From positions 372,001 through 436,000 of the forward strand of contig NZ_FQUV01000002.1 in the NCBI RefSeq assembly GCF_900129235.1: a DNA stretch of 64,000 nt, in the 5' to 3' direction. This document shows positions 9,692-21,472 of the stretch, piece after piece. The stretch is from Litoreibacter ascidiaceicola (lineage in GTDB: Bacteria; Pseudomonadota; Alphaproteobacteria; Rhodobacterales; Rhodobacteraceae). A program made the translations under genes and the position numbers. The notes beneath the pieces were generated by a model. It made no database searches. It worked only from the letters and a program-made list of their open reading frames with translations, and was not told the DNA's origin. Positions within the stretch are counted from its first letter, which is position 1, and each line of letters starts with the position of its first letter.

Positions 9692-10156
9692 CTATTTGGG
9701 TTCGCGGTACAGCTTGTGACAAGCGCCGCATGCGCCGCCGACACCACCCATAGCCCCTTGCAGGGCCGCAAGGTCGGTTCCCGCGACACTGGCAACCATT
9801 TCTGCGGCTTTGGCCATATCAGCCTCTTTGGCGTCGAAATCTGCTCTGTCATCCCAAATCTTTGGAAGCGCCCGTGTTCCTTCAATGGACATTGTGTCCG
9901 TGTCGGCTGGCCACAAGAGCGACTGGTCCGTGTTCGCAAATGCCGCAAGGTTTGCAGCGGCAACTCCCGCGACCTCGGCGTTGTAATCGGTTTTACCTTT
10001 GGCCATGTCGCCCAAAACACCCAAGTTGAGCGCGTAGTTTGCCATAAGACCGTGACGGGCTTGAACCTCTGCCGGAAGATCGTCATGGTCAGGCCCTGCG
10101 AAGGCAAGTCCGGTAGTTGCGAAGATGAAAGCGGCTGCGAATGCTGATTTGGACAT
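9692..10156 (-). CDS. Cytochrome c' / c-556 family protein
   Basis: The 154 residues start with a clear signal peptide (SAFAAAFIFATTGLAFA). The single haem site, CGACH at 143-147, is near the C-terminus and is followed by KLYR, as in the four-helix-bundle cytochromes c'. The family binds a five-coordinate haem in the periplasm and is linked to electron transfer or to binding of nitric oxide. It is the first gene of a likely two-gene operon with the di-haem cytochrome. The upstream region on this strand is the gap next to the small protein gene at 10256-10435. Confidence 0.88.
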   Translation of the reverse strand: MSKSAFAAAFIFATTGLAFAGPDHDDLPAEVQARHGLMANYALNLGVLGDMAKGKTDYNAEVAGVAAANLAAFANTDQSLLWPADTDTMSIEGTRALPKIWDDRADFDAKEADMAKAAEMVASVAGTDLAALQGAMGGVGGACGACHKLYREPK

Positions 10157-10255
10157 ATTGGCTCCTAAGAACAGGTTGGCTGACTTTAAGTAAGGTAGCT
10201 TTAATCTGTCTTAGAGATTGCGTTCAGTCCAGTGCCGAAACCGTGATCGGTCGGC

Positions 10256-10435
10256 TTAGTACCGCGGCGCGCGCGGGCTGCGCTCCATTTGGGCCCAGTC
10301 AGGCCAGCCGATATAGTGTTCGATCAAGGCGATGGCGATGCAGGCAACAATCAACCCGACCACCAGCTTCACCCGACGATCTGATGGTGGACGCCGTGCC
10401 CAGATAGACGCACGCCAAAGCCACCTCCAACTCAT
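10256..10435 (-). CDS. Small membrane protein coupled to hpt (59 residues)
   Basis: The ORF begins [18 protein letters not shown], has one hydrophobic helix at about residues 23-38 ([16 protein letters not shown]) and ends with [10 protein letters not shown] and a basic Pro-rich tail. The basic N-terminus predicts a cytoplasmic N-terminus with the rest outside. Its ATG overlaps the hpt stop codon as ATGA (10432-10435), which indicates translational coupling and is the main evidence that it is real. No family is recognised and the function is unknown. Its pairing with purine salvage may only reflect operon position. Confidence 0.65.
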   Translation of the reverse strand: MSWRWLWRASIWARRPPSDRRVKLVVGLIVACIAIALIEHYIGWPDWAQMERSPRAPRY

Positions 10436-10968
10436 GTAAAGCGGACTTTGCCGATATAGGGCAGGTTGCGGTTGCGCTGCGCATAGTCGATGCCGTAGCC
10501 GACGACGAATTCATCGGGGATTTCGAACCCTGTCCATGTCGCCTTAATGTCGACCTCGCGGCGCGTGGGCTTGTCGAGCAGCGCAATCGTTTCGATGCGG
10601 GCAGGGGAGCGGCTTTCCAGCAGGTGCAGCACGTGGGACAGGGTAAACCCGGTGTCGACAATGTCCTCGACAACCAGCACATCGCGACCACCAATTTCGC
10701 CACGCAGATCTTTCAGGATGCGGACCTCACGGGAACTTTCCATGCCGTCGCCATAGCTGGAGGCTTCCAGAAAATCGACCTCCACCGGCAGGTCCAACTC
10801 GCGTACGAGATCCGCGATGAACACAAAAGATCCGCGTAAAAGACCGACGACGACGAGTTTGTCTGTGTCCTTGAACCGGTCGTGAATTTCGCGGGCAAGC
10901 GTCTCGATACGGGCCGCAATAGACTTCGCCGAAATCAGCTCGTCGATGACATAGGCTGGATGAGACAT
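10432..10968 (-). CDS. hpt: Hypoxanthine phosphoribosyltransferase
   Basis: This salvage enzyme joins hypoxanthine, and usually guanine, to PRPP to give IMP or GMP. The 178 residues are normal length. The PRPP-binding motif is [14 protein letters not shown] at about 97-110, and the preceding GLLRGSFVF loop and SSYG flexible-loop segment are conserved. The gene is transcribed away from the RatA-like gene, and the small membrane protein is translationally coupled to its 3' end. Confidence 0.95.
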   Translation of the reverse strand: MSHPAYVIDELISAKSIAARIETLAREIHDRFKDTDKLVVVGLLRGSFVFIADLVRELDLPVEVDFLEASSYGDGMESSREVRILKDLRGEIGGRDVLVVEDIVDTGFTLSHVLHLLESRSPARIETIALLDKPTRREVDIKATWTGFEIPDEFVVGYGIDYAQRNRNLPYIGKVRFT

Positions 10969-11044
10969 GTTATCCCCTTGAAATTTACGCGCGATTGAGG
11001 GACACCCCCCATCAACCTTAGAGCAAGCAGAGCCCCTGACGCCT

Positions 11045-11500
11045 ATGCCAAGTCACCGCGAAAAACGCAAGTTACCCTATAGTGCAGATCAGATGTATGC
11101 CCTAGTCGCGGATGTCGCAAAATACCCCGAATTTTTGCCATGGTGCTCGGCTGCACGCATCCGGTCGCGCGTTGATGAAGGTGCCGCCGAAGTTATGCTG
11201 GCCGATCTGGTGATAAGCTTCAAAGTCTTTCGCGAACGCTTTGGAAGCAAGGTAACGCTGTGGTCCGAAGATATGCAGATCGACACGGAATACCTTGATG
11301 GCCCGTTCAAGTTTCTCAAAAGCACATGGGAATTTCATGACCTCGGTCCACACGTTTGCGAAGTCGAGTTCTTTGTGGATTTCGAATTCAAGAACCGCAT
11401 TTTGCAAGGTGCGGCAGGGTTGTTTTTCAACGAAGCCATGCAGCGCGTGGTCCGCGCCTTTGAAAGCCGTGCGGCTGATCTGTATGGTGTAAGCGGGTAA
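11045..11500 (+). CDS. RatA/COQ10-like START-domain protein
   Basis: The 151-residue protein is a polyketide-cyclase/START (SRPBCC) family member, recognised from the N-terminal [20 protein letters not shown] and the EFLPWC motif. Relatives include yeast COQ10, a ubiquinone-binding protein needed for respiration, and E. coli RatA, described as a toxin acting on ribosome association. In alphaproteobacteria the COQ10-like role is more likely, since no partner antitoxin gene (RatB/YfjF) is present here. No signal peptide is visible. Confidence 0.85.
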   Translation: MPSHREKRKLPYSADQMYALVADVAKYPEFLPWCSAARIRSRVDEGAAEVMLADLVISFKVFRERFGSKVTLWSEDMQIDTEYLDGPFKFLKSTWEFHDLGPHVCEVEFFVDFEFKNRILQGAAGLFFNEAMQRVVRAFESRAADLYGVSG

Positions 11501-11613
11501 CACCTGCATCTTTACCTAACGTTAACCAGTTGATCTGCAAGCGACCAGCGGACACCCTCATCACATAATCAAAACAGGGGCGAAGCCCCCGAGTAGTAGT
11601 TAGTGGTGAGAGT

Positions 11614-12618
11614 ATGGAAGTATTTTTCCAGATGCGGTTTTCCTATTGTGGAAAGCCCACGGGGCTTGTGAACCGTAAGGCGCGGCAATCCCGAAAGTTC
11701 AACGAAGACGACGTTTTACAGCAGTTCGAGATGCTGGAGCGGCTGACCCTGCCGTCATTGCGTGACCAAAAAGACCCAGCGTTCAGGCTGGTTTTGTTGA
11801 GCAGCGACCGTATGCCGGATGCGTGCAAGGATCATCTGACATGGTTGCTTAATCACTACCTACCGGGCCGATCGCAGGTCTTGTACGCACAACCACTGAT
11901 ACCGGGACGGGTGTTTCGCCATTTCATGCAGCAACACGCACGCGGTCAGGAGCCGGTGATCCAAACGCAAGTGTTGGATGGCGACGCCTTCGGCGAGCGC
12001 TTTGTGCGAACCCTTCGCGAACACGCCATCGAAAACTGGTCGGCCGAAGCGCAAGAGGATAAGCGCGCAGCCTCAAAAGGAACATTCATGTCATTCCGGC
12101 GCGGGCTGAACCTTCGCATGCAGGGCAAAAAGATTACTGGCCTGGAACCAACGGCCCTGCGAAAAACACCGTTCGGTCTTAGCCTCGTGGCGCGCGCGGT
12201 GAGCCGGTACAATCCTGCGCTTATTAACCCTGATGGTTTGGGTGTGAAATTTCCACATGTCTCGATCCGCACCAAACGCTTTAATTGCCTGCGCATCGTG
12301 ACGGGCAAACTGGCACAGCAGATGCCGCCCATCGAGGAACAGGTGCTGGCGCAAGCGCAGCAGGACTTCGGAGTGTTGCGCTTGCCGCATGACATTCCAG
12401 TAGTCGATGACCGACCCTTACCAAAACCTGTGGATGTCGACGGTGTCGTGCGGATGCGGAAGACGGCTAAACGCTTTAGTAACCGCGCCAGATCCAGCCA
12501 CCACCAAAGATGCGAGACGAGCCTTCGTCATAGAATACGCAGGCTTGTCCCGGTGACACGCCTTCTTCCGGCGTCAAAAGTTCAACCTCGGCCTCGGTGG
12601 CTGAGATCGGACGAATGA
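11614..12618 (+). CDS. Putative rhamnosyltransferase-family protein with an anomalous 3' end
   Basis: The 334-residue frame resembles the bacterial putative rhamnosyltransferase family: [16 protein letters not shown] near the start, then [15 protein letters not shown] and [12 protein letters not shown], and the acidic [12 protein letters not shown] region as the likely nucleotide-sugar metal site. Such proteins act in surface polysaccharide synthesis. The frame runs 143 bases into the antisense of mnmA, so about the last 47 residues are not protein-like. Stops TAA 12468, TAG 12477 and TAA 12480 sit together in one alternative frame, suggesting that the true end is near 12470 and that a small frameshift has removed it. 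Transfer activity and acceptor are unknown. Confidence 0.65.
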   Translation: MEVFFQMRFSYCGKPTGLVNRKARQSRKFNEDDVLQQFEMLERLTLPSLRDQKDPAFRLVLLSSDRMPDACKDHLTWLLNHYLPGRSQVLYAQPLIPGRVFRHFMQQHARGQEPVIQTQVLDGDAFGERFVRTLREHAIENWSAEAQEDKRAASKGTFMSFRRGLNLRMQGKKITGLEPTALRKTPFGLSLVARAVSRYNPALINPDGLGVKFPHVSIRTKRFNCLRIVTGKLAQQMPPIEEQVLAQAQQDFGVLRLPHDIPVVDDRPLPKPVDVDGVVRMRKTAKRFSNRARSSHHQRCETSLRHRIRRLVPVTRLLPASKVQPRPRWLRSDE

Positions 12619-13624
12619 CGGCAGGGGCAGGTGGCCGCGTCGAGCGGACTTTGATGGCAACATGCCATTCGGTCTGACTGTCAAAAGGAGTGTCTCCAAG
12701 CCAGTTGATTTCGCGCACGGGTATCGTGCGGGTCGCCAATGCCTCTTTCGGGCCGACAATCACGTGTTTTTTGTCCACGTCCAGCTTCACAACATAAAGC
12801 GGCGACGCCAGCCCACCGACACCAAGCCCGCGGCGCTGGCCAATGGTGTAGTGGATCACGCCGTTATGGCTGCCAAGCACCTTGCCGTTCATGTCGACAA
12901 TATCACCTGGCTCACCCGCACCGGGGCGCAGTTTTTCAATGACCGAGGCGTAGTCGCCATTCGGCACGAAACAGATGTCCTGACTGTCGGGTTTGTCGGC
13001 CACCGACAGCCCGTATTTCGACGCCAAGGCCCGTGTTTCCGCTTTCGAGGCCAAATGGCCCAACGGAAAGCGCAGGTAGTCGAGTTGTGCGGGCGTGGTG
13101 GAAAACAGGAAATAGCTTTGGTCACGGTTTGCGTCTGCCGCCGAATGCAGCTCCGCCCCGTGCTCACCCATCTTGCGCTGGATATAGTGGCCCGTTGCCA
13201 TGCAATCCGCGTCAAGATCCTTGGCGGTTTCCAACAGGTCCTTGAACTTTACACGCTCGTTGCAGCGGATGCAGGGCACGGGAGTTGCGCCGCCCAGATA
13301 GCTGTCGGCGAACTCGTCGATCACCGCGTCTTTGAAGACGTTTTCGTAATCCAGCACATAATGCGGAAACCCCATATCTTCGGCCACGCGGCGGGCATCG
13401 TGAATGTCACGGCCTGCACAGCACGCCCCCTTTTTGGCCAAGGCGGCACCGTGGTCGTAAAGCTGCAAGGTGACGCCGACGACGTCGTAGCCTTCCTCGG
13501 CCAATTGAGCGGCAACGACGGAGCTGTCAACGCCTCCGGACATCGCCACAACGACGCGGGTCTTGGAAGGGGGCTTGGCAAAGCCAAGCGAATTCAGACG
13601 TCCAGGTGTCCAGTCCAGTGCCAT
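12476..13624 (-). CDS. mnmA: tRNA-specific 2-thiouridylase
   Basis: MnmA adds sulfur to U34 of the Lys, Glu and Gln tRNAs, using ATP and a relay persulfide. The 382 residues are slightly longer than usual because of a roughly 20-residue N-terminal extension. The PP-loop is MSGGVDSS at 28-35. The two catalytic cysteines lie in [10 protein letters not shown] (in place of the more common LCN form) and [12 protein letters not shown]. The C-terminal beta-barrel ends in FGGGWI. It is convergent and overlapping with the rhamnosyltransferase-like frame. Confidence 0.96.
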   Translation of the reverse strand: MALDWTPGRLNSLGFAKPPSKTRVVVAMSGGVDSSVVAAQLAEEGYDVVGVTLQLYDHGAALAKKGACCAGRDIHDARRVAEDMGFPHYVLDYENVFKDAVIDEFADSYLGGATPVPCIRCNERVKFKDLLETAKDLDADCMATGHYIQRKMGEHGAELHSAADANRDQSYFLFSTTPAQLDYLRFPLGHLASKAETRALASKYGLSVADKPDSQDICFVPNGDYASVIEKLRPGAGEPGDIVDMNGKVLGSHNGVIHYTIGQRRGLGVGGLASPLYVVKLDVDKKHVIVGPKEALATRTIPVREINWLGDTPFDSQTEWHVAIKVRSTRPPAPAVIRPISATEAEVELLTPEEGVSPGQACVFYDEGSSRIFGGGWIWRGY

Positions 13625-13755
13625 AACGGCCTCCGTTGCAGGGATAGTCGAGAATATAGGAAAATCTTAGCTAGTCACAAGATCTTGCTTCACCTCCCTT
13701 TAAGGCATCGCTGCGAAAAAGGCATCTGTAGATAAGTATTCGGGACGATTTGTAG

Positions 13756-14049
13756 ATGTATCTAAAGCGAGAAACAGGCCCGCGTATGGTCACTTTGCAA
13801 GATGGCACCACCATGAGCCGTGCGGATTTACCGGATCGCACGACCCGGCGTTGGGTCGCCAGCCGGAAGGCATTGGTAGTGCGCGCGGTCGAGGCCACCT
13901 TGATTTCGGAAGAAGAGGCTTGTGAGTTATATGGCTTGTCGGAAGAAGAGTTGGAGTCGTGGCGCAGCGCGGTCGCTGATCACGGTGTAAAGGCACTTCG
14001 CGCGACGTCACTGCAGAATTATAGACAAAACAGTGTGGAAAAGAGATAA
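13756..14049 (+). CDS. sciP: SciP, DUF1153-family inhibitor of CtrA-dependent transcription
   Basis: The 97-residue protein matches the DUF1153/SciP family nearly end to end: a MYLKRETGPRMVTL start, then DLPDRTTRRWVASRKALVV and a helix-turn-helix with SEEEACELYGLSEEELESW. In Caulobacter, SciP binds DNA and CtrA and blocks CtrA-activated promoters in G1 cells. Here it lies directly upstream of ctrA in the same direction, 82 bases apart, which supports a joint role in cell-cycle or motility control. The C-terminus after residue 85 is not conserved with the family as recalled. Confidence 0.9.
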   Translation: MYLKRETGPRMVTLQDGTTMSRADLPDRTTRRWVASRKALVVRAVEATLISEEEACELYGLSEEELESWRSAVADHGVKALRATSLQNYRQNSVEKR

Positions 14050-14072
14050 AGGCATCCCGTGGTAACCTCACA

Positions 14073-14098
14073 TTAACCTTTTCGATTTTAGAGTTAAC
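14073..14098 (+). promoter_or_regulatory. Paired CtrA-type half-sites upstream of ctrA
   Basis: TTAACCTT starts at 14073 and TTAAC at 14094, 21 bases apart, about two helical turns. Each resembles the TTAA(C) half of the CtrA recognition site, whose full form is TTAA-N7-TTAA. The arrangement is not a canonical full box. Binding, and hence autoregulation of ctrA, is an inference. Confidence 0.4.
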
Positions 14099-14131
14099 AG
14101 ACTTGAGGGGACGAAAACCGGAGACACCATA

Positions 14132-17142
<3,011 letters not shown>

Positions 17143-17147
17143 ATATC

Positions 17148-19238
17148 ATGGCGGGGCGTCCCGAAATTCTATTCCCGCTATTGTCCGCGCTGACGGAGTT
17201 GGAGGGCGTTGGCCCGAAGACGGCCAAGCATTTTGAGCAGCTTGGGATCGAGAAGCCGCGTGACCTTTTGTTTACCCTGCCACAGTCAGGTGTGGACCGT
17301 GCGGTCAAAGCCTCGGTTCAGGATGCGGTCTTGCCCGCTGTCGTAACGGTCGAGGTCGAAATTGGAATGCATGTCCCGCCACGCTCCCGCGGGCGCCCGT
17401 ATCATGTGCATGTCCGCGACGAGAAACTGGAGTTCCGGCTGGTGTTCTTCCACGCGCATGGCGACTACTTGCAAAAACAACTGCCGACCGGACAGCGTCG
17501 CGTGGTGTCGGGTAAAGTGGAGATTTTCGATGGGCAGGCGCAAATGGTGCATCCTGATTACATGTTGCCAGTGGATCGGGGTGCGGAAATCCCAGCGTTC
17601 GAGCCGGTATATCCCCTGACGCATGGCATCACCCAACGGGTGATACATAAAGCCGCCTTATCCGCTTTGGACCGCGTGCCAGTGCTGGAAGAATGGGTAG
17701 ATCCAGCTCAAAAGAAAAAAGCGGGTTGGCCGGATTGGGGCGACGCAATCCGTGCGGCGCATAGCCCTGCGCAATTGTCAGAGATCACCTCGACCCATCC
17801 GGTGCGCGAAAGGCTGGCCTATGACGAATTGTTCGCGCATCAACTCACCTTGGGATTGGCGCGTGCCACCGTGCGCGCGAAGCCGGGGATTTCAAGCAAG
17901 GCAACAGGACAGTACCAGTCCCGCGTCTTGAAGGCGTTGCCCTACAGCCCGACAAATGCCCAGACACGTGCCATTGCCGAAATTTCGGCAGACATGGAAG
18001 CACGGACGCGCATGAACCGCTTGCTGCAAGGCGATGTGGGGGCGGGTAAAACGCTGGTGGCGTTTATGGCTTTGCTGATCGCTGTGGAGGCGGGCGGGCA
18101 GGGCGTTATGATGGCTCCGACCGAAATTCTTGCGCGCCAACACCACGAAAGCCTTGTCCCTTTGGCGGAAGATGCGGGGATCGTCTTGGAACTGCTCACG
18201 GGTCGCGACAAAGGAGCGGATCGGGCAGCTAAACTAAAAGCGCTGGCCGCAGGTGAAATCCATGTTCTGGTCGGGACTCATGCGGTGTTCCAGAAGGATG
18301 TTGATTTCAGCGATCTCAGGCTTGCGGTGGTCGACGAGCAGCATCGCTTCGGGGTTAACCAACGGTCCGAGCTGGGTGCCAAAGGCAAGGCGGTCGACAT
18401 CTTGGTGATGACCGCAACACCAATCCCACGCTCCTTAACGCTCGCGCAGTATGGCGACATGGATATTTCGGTGCTGGACGAAAAGCCACCCGGACGGAAG
18501 CCAATTACCACCGCGACCGTTTCGGTTGGCCGCATTGACGAGGTGGTCACCAAGCTTCGCGGTGTCATCGCCGAAGGGCGGCAAGCCTATTGGGTTTGCC
18601 CGCTAGTGGAAGAAAGCGAGCTGAGCGACAAAACCGCAGCCGAAGACCGGTTCAAACGTCTCAGGGCAGCGCTTGGTGAGGACGTGGTCGGGTTGGTCCA
18701 CGGGCAGATGCCTCCTGCCGAGAAAGATGCTGCCATGGCGAAATTCGTGGCGGGTGAGACCTCGGTATTGGTGGCAACGACAGTCATCGAAGTCGGGGTG
18801 AACGTACCTAATGCAACGATCATGGTGATCGAGCGGGCGGAAAGTTTCGGGCTGGCCCAGTTGCATCAGTTGCGTGGTCGGGTTGGTCGCGGGGATGCCG
18901 CATCAACCTGCTTGTTGCTGTTCCAAGACCCGTTGTCGGAGACGGCGAAACGCCGGCTCAGCATTATGCGGGAGACCGAGGACGGGTTCAGGATTTCGGA
19001 AGAAGATTTGGCTATTCGTGGTGCGGGGGATCTGATTGGCACCGCGCAAAGTGGATTACCACGCTTCAGAATTGCAGACCTGGAAAGGCAGTCGGCATTG
19101 ATGGCCGTGGCCCAAAGCGATGCGCGAAAACTTCTGGCAGATGATCCTTCGCTGAGCTCTCCTCGTGGGAAAGCGGCGCGTGTTCTTTTGTGGTTGATGG
19201 AGCAAGATAAGGCAATTCGTTTAATTACAGTGGGTTAG
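17148..19238 (+). CDS. recG: ATP-dependent DNA helicase RecG
   Basis: RecG remodels stalled replication forks and branched DNA. The ATG at 17148, just after the ligA stop, gives 696 residues, the usual length. The N-terminal wedge domain contains the OB-fold. Helicase motifs are clear: Walker A QGDVGAGKTLVA, the DEQH box in VVDEQHRFG, TATPIPRSL, and motif VI in QLHQLRGRVGRG. The downstream gap contains an SOS-type site and a small membrane protein gene. Confidence 0.97.
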   Translation: MAGRPEILFPLLSALTELEGVGPKTAKHFEQLGIEKPRDLLFTLPQSGVDRAVKASVQDAVLPAVVTVEVEIGMHVPPRSRGRPYHVHVRDEKLEFRLVFFHAHGDYLQKQLPTGQRRVVSGKVEIFDGQAQMVHPDYMLPVDRGAEIPAFEPVYPLTHGITQRVIHKAALSALDRVPVLEEWVDPAQKKKAGWPDWGDAIRAAHSPAQLSEITSTHPVRERLAYDELFAHQLTLGLARATVRAKPGISSKATGQYQSRVLKALPYSPTNAQTRAIAEISADMEARTRMNRLLQGDVGAGKTLVAFMALLIAVEAGGQGVMMAPTEILARQHHESLVPLAEDAGIVLELLTGRDKGADRAAKLKALAAGEIHVLVGTHAVFQKDVDFSDLRLAVVDEQHRFGVNQRSELGAKGKAVDILVMTATPIPRSLTLAQYGDMDISVLDEKPPGRKPITTATVSVGRIDEVVTKLRGVIAEGRQAYWVCPLVEESELSDKTAAEDRFKRLRAALGEDVVGLVHGQMPPAEKDAAMAKFVAGETSVLVATTVIEVGVNVPNATIMVIERAESFGLAQLHQLRGRVGRGDAASTCLLLFQDPLSETAKRRLSIMRETEDGFRISEEDLAIRGAGDLIGTAQSGLPRFRIADLERQSALMAVAQSDARKLLADDPSLSSPRGKAARVLLWLMEQDKAIRLITVG

Positions 19239-19277
19239 GTGAACATTTCGAAAGAGTGTCCCGTTTTGTTCGCAAAT

Positions 19278-19292
19278 GTTCTTAAAAAGTTC
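19278..19292 (+). promoter_or_regulatory. LexA (SOS) box, GTTC-N7-GTTC
   Basis: GTTC at 19278-19281 and GTTC at 19289-19292 are separated by exactly seven bases, the direct-repeat LexA site known from alphaproteobacteria. A third GTTC lies at 19268, six bases before. The box is 67 bases ahead of the ATG of the 40-residue protein, where it could cover a promoter whose -10 lies near 19303-19312. Confidence 0.65.
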
Positions 19293-19359
19293 TTTACAGC
19301 ACTAAGGATAAATGAGAACAAAGGTGCAACAAAGAGAACAACTTGAGGGAGTATTCATC

Positions 19360-19482
19360 ATGATCAACGATCTACGCGACATTCTGGCCCGATCCCCCAA
19401 AGCCCTTGCGCAAGACGCTGCGGGCATTGCTGCCATCGGTGTGATGATGACCGTCGCCCTTTACATGCCCACGCTATTCTAA
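19360..19482 (+). CDS. SOS-box-associated 40-residue membrane protein
   Basis: The ORF encodes MINDLRDILARSPKALAQDA followed by a hydrophobic helix (about residues 21-37, AGIAAIGVMMTVALYMP) and TLF. A strong ribosome site (TTGAGGGAG) precedes the ATG. The layout, an amphipathic basic N-terminus plus one membrane helix, recalls Caulobacter SidA, a 29-residue LexA-controlled inhibitor of the divisome, but no sequence homology to SidA is claimed. An SOS box upstream supports damage induction. A function in stopping cell division is a hypothesis. Confidence 0.65.
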   Translation: MINDLRDILARSPKALAQDAAGIAAIGVMMTVALYMPTLF

Positions 19483-19660
19483 GAGTTAACTGCCTGCTGT
19501 CTTTTCCCTAGGCTCGGATGGGTTTCTTGTCCCGTAACCCACCGCAGGATGTGCATTGTCCCCAACTTTACCGGCTGCCTCTTTCCCGGTTCGCGCATCT
19601 GACCTGACTAGACAAGCTGACTGGCCGCTGCGTCCCGCCCGGACGTGGCGGCTTTTTTTA
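19483..19660 (+). ncRNA. Candidate structured transcript or 3' leader ending in a terminator
   Basis: Between the small SOS-associated gene and the Fe-S scaffold gene there is no ORF. The stretch holds a six-base hairpin (TGGGTT 19519-19524 with AACCCA 19536-19541) and ends in the terminator at 19624-19659. It could be the 3' untranslated region of the small gene or a separate small RNA; no known RNA family was recognised. Confidence 0.3.
19624..19659 (+). terminator. Rho-independent terminator
   Basis: Outer stem GCCGC 19624-19628 with GCGGC 19648-19652 and inner stem CGTCC 19631-19635 with GGACG 19641-19645 are separated by a TG/TG internal loop. Seven T follow. It also marks the convergent boundary with the Fe-S scaffold gene. 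Confidence 0.75.
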
Positions 19661-20110
19661 TGCGCAATTGGCTTTGCGAATTTGCTCTATCGCTTCAACG
19701 CTGGCATTCAGCGCCAGCATGATAGATGCGTGGCGGTTGCGAAATTCCTTGGCGGGTAGCAGAACTTTCAAGCCATCGAACGGCGTATCAGGGGCAGGGC
19801 CGCCTGATTTCAGCATGGCCTTGAGCTGGCTTTGCGCGGTCCGGATTTCATCTTCGGTGCGTCCAATAATGGCACCACCGACGACGGAGGCCGCCGCTTG
19901 CCCCAAGGCGCAGGCTTTAACGTCCTGACCAAACTCGGAAACGCGATCCCCATTCATGGTGATATCAACGGTCACGGTTGAGCCACACAAGGGCGAGCGC
20001 CGCTTGACCGTAGCTTGCGGGGAGTCCAGCCGGTCCGTGTGCGGAATTTCCGCAGCCAGCGCCAGGATTTGGCCCGAATAGAGTTTGATAAGGTCGGTAT
20101 TCTCAGACAT
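19658..20110 (-). CDS. NifU-N/IscU-type iron-sulfur cluster scaffold protein
   Basis: The 150-residue protein resembles the IscU/SufU N-terminal fold, with cysteines in RRSPLCGSTVTV and ACALGQAAASVV. The third ligand position near the C-terminus (IRKANCA) is displaced, and the usual histidine/cysteine motif is not obvious. Family members hold a nascent Fe-S cluster or accept sulfur from a desulfurase. It may serve the suf operon at 46.7-54.8 kb, which has no SufE or SufU of its own, but that link is inference. It is divergent from hisI. Confidence 0.8.
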   Translation of the reverse strand: MSENTDLIKLYSGQILALAAEIPHTDRLDSPQATVKRRSPLCGSTVTVDITMNGDRVSEFGQDVKACALGQAAASVVGGAIIGRTEDEIRTAQSQLKAMLKSGGPAPDTPFDGLKVLLPAKEFRNRHASIMLALNASVEAIEQIRKANCA

Positions 20111-20189
20111 CTCGCGCTCCTATCGGCCTTTTCAACGGGGTCAGAACAATAGATAAGTCCTAGTGCTGCGTTTTCAAAAGGTAAATCCC

Positions 20190-20552
20190 ATGACCCGCTT
20201 CGACCCAAAGACTCTGACATTCAACCAACAGGGATTGCTGCCCGTGATTGCACAGGATCATGACAGCGGAGAGGTCCTGATGCTGGCATGGATGAACCAG
20301 GAAGCGGTAGCACAAACGCTGGAGACGAAGAAAGTGACCTATTGGTCGCGGTCACGGCAAGCGTTTTGGGTCAAGGGTGAAACCTCGGGCCATGTTCAAA
20401 CGCTGGTAGATTTGCGCGTCGATTGTGATCGTGACTGCTTGCTTGCGATTGTGCGTCAAACGGGCCCTGCGTGCCATACCAACCGGCGCGTGTGTTTTTA
20501 TACGTCCTTAAAGGACGGCGCTGAAATCGAGCTGATGGCGCCCGAGGCGTGA
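20190..20552 (+). CDS. hisI: Phosphoribosyl-AMP cyclohydrolase
   Basis: HisI opens the purine ring of phosphoribosyl-AMP in the third step of histidine synthesis. The 120 residues carry the family motifs GEVLMLAWMN, WSRSRQAFWVKGETSGHVQ and the metal and catalytic cysteines in DCDRDCLLAIV and TGPACHTNRR. The ATG at 20190 matches the usual N-terminus. HisE is not fused, as expected for alphaproteobacteria. It stands alone in this region. Confidence 0.96.
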   Translation: MTRFDPKTLTFNQQGLLPVIAQDHDSGEVLMLAWMNQEAVAQTLETKKVTYWSRSRQAFWVKGETSGHVQTLVDLRVDCDRDCLLAIVRQTGPACHTNRRVCFYTSLKDGAEIELMAPEA

Positions 20553-20599
20553 CGTTCTATTTTGAGTATTTTTGACCAAATGGAGACGGGGCGGAGCAC

Positions 20600-21472
20600 C
20601 TAGACTGGCAGGCCGGTCATGTGGCGAATGTCGTCAGGCGTGTAGCCATCAGCCCGGTATTTAGAAAGCGCGCGCGCATCATCGCGTTTGGCGAGGCGTT
20701 TACCTGCATCGTCACGGATCAGTTTGTGGTGATGGTAAACGGGTGTTGGCAATCCCAAGAGCTGTTGCAAGGCGACATGAATTTTGGTTGCTTCAAACAA
20801 ATCATGTCCTCGAACGACATGGCTGATCCCTTGCGATGCGTCATCCAACACAACAGACAGGTGGTAAGACGTCCCAATATCGCGGCGTGCAAGTACCACG
20901 TCACCGATAGACCTCCTTAGGTCGTCTGCGCTGAATTCGATTAATCCGGTCTCACCGTTCGGTCCTTCACTTAGCTCAGTGAACGACAATCGAGAGCTTG
21001 TGGCTGCAACAGACAGGTTCAGCCGCAAGGCCGCGTTTTCGGGAAATGGCATTGTGTCATTCAAAGACGTATTGGGGCGGCATGTTCCCGGGTAGATGAT
21101 TCCATCCGGCCCCATGGTTGGCTCACCGCCTTCTTGGGGGGCCGAGGCGGCGGCGAGAATATCTTTGCGGTTGCAATGGCATTGATAAACCACTCCACGC
21201 CTCCAGAGATCGGTCAGCGTCTCCTGATACAGGTTCAAACGGTCTGACTGTTTCAGCACTGGCGTCGTCCATGACAGCCCCAACCATTCCAGATCATCAT
21301 AGATCTGTTGCTCCCATTCAAGACGGGCGCGGGATTGGTCTATATCTTCGATCCGCAGCAGGAATTCGCCGCCTTGCGCTTGCGCTAAATCATAGGCCAA
21401 TAGCGCAGAATAGGCGTGCCCGAGATGGAGCGGCCCTGTGGGTGACGGAGCAAAGCGCGTGCGGAAGGTCAC
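20600..21472 (-). CDS. gluQ: Glutamyl-queuosine tRNA(Asp) synthetase
   Basis: This truncated glutamyl-tRNA synthetase paralogue attaches glutamate to queuosine 34 of tRNA-Asp. The 290 residues contain only the catalytic domain, with the HIGH-type motif SPTGPLHLGHAYSA, a CHC metal site, and the KMSKS-equivalent KRLAKRDD near residue 267. The lack of an anticodon-binding domain distinguishes it from GltX. Its start overlaps the end of the upstream methyltransferase gene by four bases, so the two are an operon. Confidence 0.94.
   Translation of the reverse strand: MTFRTRFAPSPTGPLHLGHAYSALLAYDLAQAQGGEFLLRIEDIDQSRARLEWEQQIYDDLEWLGLSWTTPVLKQSDRLNLYQETLTDLWRRGVVYQCHCNRKDILAAASAPQEGGEPTMGPDGIIYPGTCRPNTSLNDTMPFPENAALRLNLSVAATSSRLSFTELSEGPNGETGLIEFSADDLRRSIGDVVLARRDIGTSYHLSVVLDDASQGISHVVRGHDLFEATKIHVALQQLLGLPTPVYHHHKLIRDDAGKRLAKRDDARALSKYRADGYTPDDIRHMTGLPV

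Noticed and set aside
12662-13735. A 357-codon plus-strand frame over mnmA
   Set aside because: Antisense to mnmA with no protein-like features.
19556-19759. A 67-codon frame after the SOS-linked gene
   Set aside because: It runs through the terminator and into the antisense of the scaffold gene.
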